NCBI GenBank assembly: GCA_002361355.1 | Contig: DESQ01000045.1 | Location: 1-10,526, forward strand | Reading direction: 5' to 3' | Length of the DNA: 10,526 nt | Origin: Lachnospiraceae bacterium UBA3310 | GTDB taxonomy: Bacteria; Bacillota; Clostridia; Lachnospirales; Lachnospiraceae | Shown here: positions 7,362 to 10,526 of the stretch, piece by piece | Layout of the letters: every line of letters begins with the position of its first letter | How positions within the stretch are numbered: position 1 is the first letter of the stretch | Program-made: the position numbers and the translations under genes | The notes under the pieces: generated by a model | Told to the model about the DNA's origin: nothing | Seen by the model: the letters and a program-made list of their open reading frames with translations, nothing else | Database searches by the model: none

Positions 7362-7398
7362 TTAGGAGGTAAACGGATTTACCGCGCTGACATCATCA
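7362..7398 (+). promoter_or_regulatory. Distant Shine-Dalgarno and hairpin before the start codon
   Basis: TTAGGAGGT (7362-7370) is a near-perfect SD but lies 28 bases before the ATG at 7398. GGTAAA (7368-7373) and TTTACC (7378-7383) form a perfect 6-bp hairpin with loop CGGA that takes in the last two G residues of the SD. If folded, it would place the free part of the SD about 14 bases from the ATG. An in-frame ATT at 7377 lies 7 bases after AGGAGG and could be a rare start codon adding seven residues. Confidence 0.5.
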
Positions 7399-8285
7399 TG
7401 GAGGATATAGGTATGGGCATGGAGATAGGTACGACGACGGGTACCGCTGCGACGAAAGACCCTTACAGGCAGAGGACTGCGCAGGATATTAAAAATGAGT
7501 GCGCCGGTATTGCCGCAAAGAAGACTGCGACGGCAATCAGAATACAGAAAAATAAATCCAATAAAAAGAAAAAACTGAATTATAATTATAAAAAAATATC
7601 AAGACAGATCACAATGAACAACACTTCGTCAGGCGCACGCCGGGTCATCACGAAGGCACGCGAGGAAGTGGTTTCACTTCTGCGCAAGCAGATGAGCGGC
7701 AAATATGACGAGACGGATCTTCGCCATGCAATTATTCATGCGAGAAAGATGGAGCGCATCGCCCGCAGGAAAAAGAAGCATCTGGAAGAGGAAGAGAAGG
7801 CGGAGGCTACCGGCAAGGGTCTTGTCGAGGACGGAGCAGGCTCAGGGGAAGACGAGCAGGTGAAGAAACTCGAAGAGGACATGGAGAAGCTGAAAGATGA
7901 TGAGCTGGAGCGGCTGGAGAAGCTGCTGGAGGAATATGAGGAGCTCATGCAGGAGATGGAGGCTACCGGCGGCGTCAATGACCTGATGAAGGAATATATG
8001 GGCGCGTCGGAGCAGGAAATGAGCCCTGAGGAGGTAAACAATCTCCGCAAAAAGCACCGTTCTGATGAGATGAAAGATATCGTCGAAGCAGATATGAAGT
8101 ATTTGAAGGCAATGTTCAATAAGCTGGAGAGAGAGAAAGAGGCGGGAGTGCAGTCTGCCATACAGGAAGCAACAAACCCTGCGGTATCGCTGGAGATCCA
8201 GGGCGTGGACATTCCGGTTTCAGCGGATACCGGACAGTCTGCGGCGGAGTTGGTAGAGGGCGCTAATGTGGACGCGATGGCGTAG
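7398..8285 (+). CDS. Charged coiled-coil protein of unknown function
   Basis: A soluble protein of 295 residues with no signal peptide or membrane segment. Residues 1-50 are Gly/Thr/Ala-rich and probably flexible. Residues 51-66 are very basic (NKSNKKKKLNYNYKKI). A conserved-looking helical block (about 67-128) has SSGARRVITKAREEV and HARKMERIARRKKKH. An acidic stretch then leads to a heptad-rich coiled coil (about 152-190) dominated by Glu, Leu and Lys, then a second helical block and a mildly acidic tail. I recognise the KKKLNYNYK...KMERIARRKKKHL style from uncharacterised Lachnospiraceae proteins, but I know of no assigned role. The basic patch could bind nucleic acid or membrane; that is a guess. 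It ends 6 bases before the TraX-family gene, so they are likely co-transcribed. The start is unusual (see the SD entry). Confidence 0.75.
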   Translation: MEDIGMGMEIGTTTGTAATKDPYRQRTAQDIKNECAGIAAKKTATAIRIQKNKSNKKKKLNYNYKKISRQITMNNTSSGARRVITKAREEVVSLLRKQMSGKYDETDLRHAIIHARKMERIARRKKKHLEEEEKAEATGKGLVEDGAGSGEDEQVKKLEEDMEKLKDDELERLEKLLEEYEELMQEMEATGGVNDLMKEYMGASEQEMSPEEVNNLRKKHRSDEMKDIVEADMKYLKAMFNKLEREKEAGVQSAIQEATNPAVSLEIQGVDIPVSADTGQSAAELVEGANVDAMA

Positions 8286-8291
8286 GAGATA

Positions 8292-9101
8292 ATGGAAAAT
8301 ACACAGAAAAACAGATATATGGTGACAGGCGCTGTGTTAAAAAACATCGCCTGTTTCACTATGTTTACAGACCATTTTTTTGCGATACTTGTTTTTAATT
8401 ATATGTCGCTTCATCCAGTGGATGGGGCATGGGATCCACAGATTGAAAAAGTCTACCGTATAGGGAGAGCTGTGGGACGGATTTCCTTTGTGCTCTTTGC
8501 CTATTTGATTGTGGAGGGATTTGTCCATACCGGAAGCAAGGCGCGGTATCTGCTGCGTCTTCTGTTGTTTGCCCTGTTGTCTGAGATTCCTTTTGACCTG
8601 GCATTTTCGGGGAAACCGATAGACTGGAGCAGCCAAAATATTTATTGGACGTTGTTTCTTGGTGTGCTTATGCTGACGTTATGGGAGAGTTTGAGACAGC
8701 ATCAAGGTATTTGGTGGCAGACTGTCCGGTTTGCGGTTCTGATTTTGAGCTGTGTTGTGGCGTTTGGCATGGCTGCGGATTATCGGTTTATGGGGATTCT
8801 CCTCATTTTTGTGCTGTATCAAACCCGCGGCCTGCCGTTAGTTACGCAGTTTTTATCGGCTGGGTTTGTCATGTTTTTTGGCACATGGGGAGCCAACTGT
8901 ATTCGTTATGCAGAGAGCTACACGGCGGTATATCTGTTTCGTTTCTCCCTGCGGGAAATGTATGGGCTGTCTGCCTTCGCGCTGATTCCCTTCTATAATG
9001 GAGAGAGAGGGCGGCAGCTTCCAAAACCCTTTTATTATGGATTTTATCCCCTGCATTTGCTTGCGCTTTATGGAATCGCAAGGATGATAGGTGTTATGTA
9101 A
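8292..9101 (+). CDS. TraX-family integral membrane protein
   Basis: A 269-residue protein with about eight hydrophobic segments. It carries TraX-family hallmarks: an N-terminal K-N-I-A...T-D27-H28 segment, then R-I-G-R...F-A-Y-L-I-V-E75-G-F-V-H79-T, then L-L-S-E98-I-P-F-D102-L-A-F followed by Q-N. F-plasmid TraX is needed for N-terminal acetylation of pilin, and the family is related in fold to membrane acyltransferases. Chromosomal clostridial members are common and have no established substrate. No conjugation genes are in the window, so a plasmid origin is not implied. AGGAG (8284-8288) overlaps the upstream stop codon and lies just 3 bases from the ATG, so translation is probably coupled to the coiled-coil gene. 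It converges on and overlaps the methyltransferase by 8 bp. Confidence 0.85.
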   Translation: MENTQKNRYMVTGAVLKNIACFTMFTDHFFAILVFNYMSLHPVDGAWDPQIEKVYRIGRAVGRISFVLFAYLIVEGFVHTGSKARYLLRLLLFALLSEIPFDLAFSGKPIDWSSQNIYWTLFLGVLMLTLWESLRQHQGIWWQTVRFAVLILSCVVAFGMAADYRFMGILLIFVLYQTRGLPLVTQFLSAGFVMFFGTWGANCIRYAESYTAVYLFRFSLREMYGLSAFALIPFYNGERGRQLPKPFYYGFYPLHLLALYGIARMIGVM

Positions 9102-9969
9102 ACCACCTGCCGGATGCGCCGCAGGGCAGTACGAGTCCGGTTGTGGATACTGGCAGACCGATCTCGGAAGATTCCACGCGGCCGCCAAAGCGCGGTGTAA
9201 GCGCAGTGTGTATCATGTAAGTGAGCACGGCCGGCTGCAGTCCCGTGGTGTAGGAGTTGACCAGAAAAAACAGGGCGTCTTTTGACAAAAGATTTGCCGT
9301 CAGTTCGATAAAAGGAAAAATTTGATCTTCCAGTTTCCAGATTTCGCCTTTGGGGCCGCGTCCGTAGGAGGGCGGATCCATGATGATGCCGTCGTAGGTG
9401 TTTCCCCGGCGGATTTCCCGTTCCACGAATTTGACACAATCGTCAACAAGCCAGCGTATGGGGGCGTCAGAGAGGCCTGAGGCAGCGGCGTTTTCTTTTG
9501 CCCAGGTGACCATCCCCTTGGAAGCGTCCACATGAGTGACAGCCGCGCCCGCGGATGCGGCGGCCAGTGTGGCACCGCCCGTGTAAGCAAAGAGATTCAG
9601 AATTTTGAGCGGTCTGTCAGGATGTTCGGATTTAGCCCTTTTTATTATAGAAGAAAACCAATCCCAGTTGACTGCCTGTTCCGGGAAAAGTCCGGTATGC
9701 TTGAAGCTGAATGGTTTCAGACGGAAAGTCAATTTCTGGTAGCGGATACTCCACTCTTCGGGAAGATCAAAGAACTCCCATTCTCCGCCGCCCTTGGCGC
9801 TCCGGTGATAATGGCCGTTTTTCTGTTTCCAGCGTTTGTCGGTCTTTGGCGTGTCCCAGATCACCTGGGGATCCGGACGCACTAAAATATAATCGCCCCA
9901 GCGTTCCAGCTTTTCGCCTCCGGAGCAGTCTATCACTTCATAATCTTTCCAATTATCTGCGATCCACAT
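9094..9969 (-). CDS. Class I SAM-dependent methyltransferase, RlmI-like
   Basis: A 291-residue cytoplasmic enzyme. The Rossmann core has motif I at residues 123-136 (ILNLFAYTGGATLA), the ribose-binding acidic residue D148 in VTHVDASKG, and the catalytic-site motif IMDPPSYGRG at 197-205. The segment FKHTGLFPEQAVNW before motif I is typical of the COG1092/RlmI-like group, which methylates cytosine in 23S rRNA. This protein lacks an N-terminal PUA domain, so the exact target is open, and a nucleic acid (probably rRNA) is the best guess. On the minus strand an AAGGAG SD ends about 14 bases before the ATG, which is longer than usual. Two perfect hairpins lie just upstream in its leader (10001-10048). 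Its 3' end overlaps the convergent TraX gene by 8 bp, with no terminator between. Confidence 0.88.
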   Translation of the reverse strand: MWIADNWKDYEVIDCSGGEKLERWGDYILVRPDPQVIWDTPKTDKRWKQKNGHYHRSAKGGGEWEFFDLPEEWSIRYQKLTFRLKPFSFKHTGLFPEQAVNWDWFSSIIKRAKSEHPDRPLKILNLFAYTGGATLAAASAGAAVTHVDASKGMVTWAKENAAASGLSDAPIRWLVDDCVKFVEREIRRGNTYDGIIMDPPSYGRGPKGEIWKLEDQIFPFIELTANLLSKDALFFLVNSYTTGLQPAVLTYMIHTALTPRFGGRVESSEIGLPVSTTGLVLPCGASGRWFT

Positions 9970-10000
9970 GATGTTTTTTGTCTCTCCTTATGATATAATC

Positions 10001-10024
10001 GTCGCAGGGTCAGCACCCTGCGAC
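10001..10024. other. Perfect 10-bp hairpin, first of a tandem pair
   Basis: GTCGCAGGGT (10001-10010) and ACCCTGCGAC (10015-10024) pair perfectly around CAGC. A transcript from the extended -10 at 9991-9999 would begin near 10006, inside the left arm. On the minus strand the hairpin would sit in the methyltransferase leader, about 15 bases before its SD. No T-run follows on either side. Confidence 0.75.
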
Positions 10025-10025
10025 C

Positions 10026-10048
10026 AAAGAATTGAGTTGCAATTCTTT
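10026..10048. other. Perfect 9-bp hairpin, second of a tandem pair
   Basis: AAAGAATTG (10026-10034) and CAATTCTTT (10040-10048) pair perfectly around AGTTG, one base after the previous hairpin. On the + strand the right arm runs on as CTC, giving a T-rich but interrupted tail, so it is at best a weak terminator. The tight tandem layout suggests a designed RNA or a repeat unit rather than chance. Confidence 0.7.
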
Positions 10049-10081
10049 CTCGAATACTTTACTTATGGTAGATTCTGAGAT

Positions 10082-10201
10082 TATGATATAATGGCTACAC
10101 GGATTTTGCAAGCATGCCTGCACGTCCCGAAGCACTGTCTGAGCGCCGAGCTTGCGTAGCAGGGCGAAAGGCATCTTGTTAAATTTGCGGTCATTATCAT
10201 A
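10082..10201. repeat. Structured element with imperfect terminal inverted repeats
   Basis: TATGATATAATG (10082-10093) and CATTATCATA (10192-10201) are inverted ends, matching except for a 2-base insertion. Inside, CAAG-C-ATGCC (10109-10118) pairs with GGCATCTTG (10170-10178) as nine base pairs with one bulged C, enclosing about 50 GC-rich bases. The overall layout resembles a MITE-like or REP-like intergenic repeat, or a small structured RNA whose promoter is the left end (TGATATAAT). A 22-codon frame (ATG 10114 to TAA 10180-10182) lies inside it without an SD and is probably not translated. No transposase is nearby. Confidence 0.5.
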
Positions 10202-10222
10202 TTGTATCTAAAAAAATACAAT
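10201..10222. repeat. AT-rich inverted repeat
   Basis: ATTGTAT (10201-10207) and ATACAAT (10216-10222) form a perfect 7-bp arm pair around an A-rich 8-base loop. A run of seven T residues comes later (10234-10240), too far to make a standard terminator. It directly abuts the right end of the 10082-10201 element and precedes the rpsJ promoter. Confidence 0.4.
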
Positions 10223-10241
10223 CCAATTCGGAATTTTTTTC

Positions 10242-10270
10242 TTGCATTTCCCAAAAACTTCATATATACT
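10242..10270 (+). promoter_or_regulatory. Promoter for the rpsJ (S10) leader
   Basis: TTGCAT (10242-10247) and TATACT (10265-10270) are separated by 17 bases, close to the housekeeping sigma consensus. The expected start is near 10277, giving a leader of about 240 nt before the ATG at 10516. A strong promoter with a long leader fits a ribosomal protein operon. Confidence 0.7.
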
Positions 10271-10276
10271 AATTTG

Positions 10277-10515
10277 TGCTGTGGCATGATAGCTGTGAAG
10301 CGTGAGGTTGCTGCCCACGTGGCAGGTTTTCCGTGGAGCGAATGTCAAGTTAGGAAACTGACGACAAGTCACTGTACAGACAAAATGTCCGGTCAGCCGG
10401 AAACGACGTGGTTCGTGTTTATTTGCGTAAGCGATTAGGACACACACGGGAGAGTGTACAGTCACCGCTTGTCGTACTTAAGCTTTAAAAGTGCGAAAAG
10501 GAGGCGACTTTTTTT
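10277..10515 (+). promoter_or_regulatory. Structured 5' leader of the S10 ribosomal protein operon
   Basis: Several stems can be read directly. CTGCC/GGCAG is at 10311-10325. GTC(A)AGTT pairs with AACTGAC at 10344-10362. A long closing stem has GACAAG (10363-10368) with CTTGTC (10468-10473), then ACTGTACA (10371-10378) with TGTACAGT (10455-10462). Inside are TGTCC/GGACA (10386-10390, 10438-10442) and a hairpin TTGC-GTAA-GCGA (10423-10434) with a GNRA tetraloop. AAGGAGG (10498-10504) precedes the ATG by 11 bases. S10 leaders are targets of feedback by ribosomal proteins (L4 in gamma-proteobacteria); the ligand here is not shown by sequence. Confidence 0.65.
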
Positions 10516-10526
10516 ATGGCAAGTCA
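10516..10526 (+). CDS. rpsJ: Ribosomal protein S10, first codons only
   Basis: Only three full codons are in the window: ATG GCA AGT, then CA, giving M-A-S-(Q/H). Lachnospiraceae S10 proteins as I remember them commonly begin M-A-S-Q. Together with the strong promoter, the long folded leader and a perfect SD, this makes rpsJ, the first gene of the S10-spc ribosomal cluster, the best reading. It rests mainly on context and could be another highly expressed gene; the next 100 bases would settle it. Confidence 0.6.

Larger units (their letters stand above)
9988..10092 (+). repeat. Direct repeats of a 12-base extended -10 motif
   Basis: TTATGATATAAT occurs exactly at 9988-9999 and again at 10081-10092, 93 bases apart. 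Each copy contains TG-A-TATAAT, a perfect extended -10 on the + strand (9991-9999 and 10084-10092). No convincing -35 is present for either. They bracket the tandem hairpins at 10001-10048. They may be two promoters of small transcripts or relics of repeated element ends. Confidence 0.65.

Noticed and set aside
7736..8359. Open frame of 207 residues on the minus strand, very Ser-rich
   Set aside because: The Ser/Phe richness is the antisense image of Glu/Lys-rich coiled-coil codons in the + strand gene.
8292..9101. TraX as a sign of an integrated conjugative element
   Set aside because: No relaxase, type IV secretion or integrase gene is present, and chromosomal TraX-family genes are common in clostridia.
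9988..10092. The 12-base direct repeats as target-site duplications of an insertion
   Set aside because: The intervening 81 bases show no inverted ends of their own, and both repeats match a promoter motif, which explains the similarity better.
10114..10182. A 22-codon frame inside the inverted-repeat element
   Set aside because: There is no SD before the ATG, and the first codons form part of a 9-bp RNA stem. I treat it as non-coding, although translation data could change that.
10202..10465. Open frames on both strands across the rpsJ promoter and leader
   Set aside because: They cover a clear promoter and paired RNA stems, lack SDs and have no protein-like features.
9970..10515. tRNA, CRISPR array or rRNA in the long gap
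   Set aside because: No cloverleaf with a TTCGA-type arm, no regularly spaced repeats and no rRNA-like sequence can be seen.

Overview
The window reads as a piece of chromosome from a Clostridia bacterium, most likely family Lachnospiraceae. The grounds are GGAG-type ribosome binding sites, mid-range base composition, membrane EAL and hybrid-kinase proteins of the usual clostridial style, a lysine-rich coiled-coil protein resembling ones I recall from that family, and a final start codon reading M-A-S-(Q/H), which suits a Lachnospiraceae rpsJ. This placement is inference; no marker gene is complete enough to prove it.

Layout. Bases 1-49 hold an edge hairpin and the leader of a Spx/ArsC-family reductase gene (50-397). 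An extended -10 promoter at 464-472 starts a signalling pair: a membrane c-di-GMP phosphodiesterase with a decayed GGDEF domain and an intact EAL domain (about 501-2435), then a membrane hybrid histidine kinase (2510-4765). The 74-base gap between them carries a long hairpin (2458-2488). A strong rho-independent terminator (4793-4848) closes the unit. Next is a LacI-family regulator (4938-5969) behind two inverted repeats, one with the central CG typical of LacI operators. Its last 14 bases overlap a MATE exporter gene (5956-7287), so the two probably form a self-regulated repressor-exporter operon.

A promoter-like site near 7320 precedes an uncharacterised charged coiled-coil protein (7398-8285) whose strong Shine-Dalgarno sequence lies far from its ATG. 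A TraX-family membrane protein (8292-9101) follows six bases later. A SAM-dependent methyltransferase (9094-9969) runs in from the opposite strand and overlaps the TraX stop by 8 bp.

The stretch 9970-10515 has no convincing protein gene but is densely structured. It holds two exact copies of a 12-base motif containing an extended -10, two perfect tandem hairpins between them, a roughly 120-bp element with imperfect terminal inverted repeats, and a consensus-like promoter driving a roughly 240-nt folded leader. That leader ends at an SD and a start codon at 10516 that I read as rpsJ, the head of the S10 ribosomal protein operon.

No complete novel defence or biosynthetic system is visible. The least explained parts are the 9988-10201 RNA or repeat elements, the coiled-coil/TraX pair, and the odd initiation region at 7362-7398.
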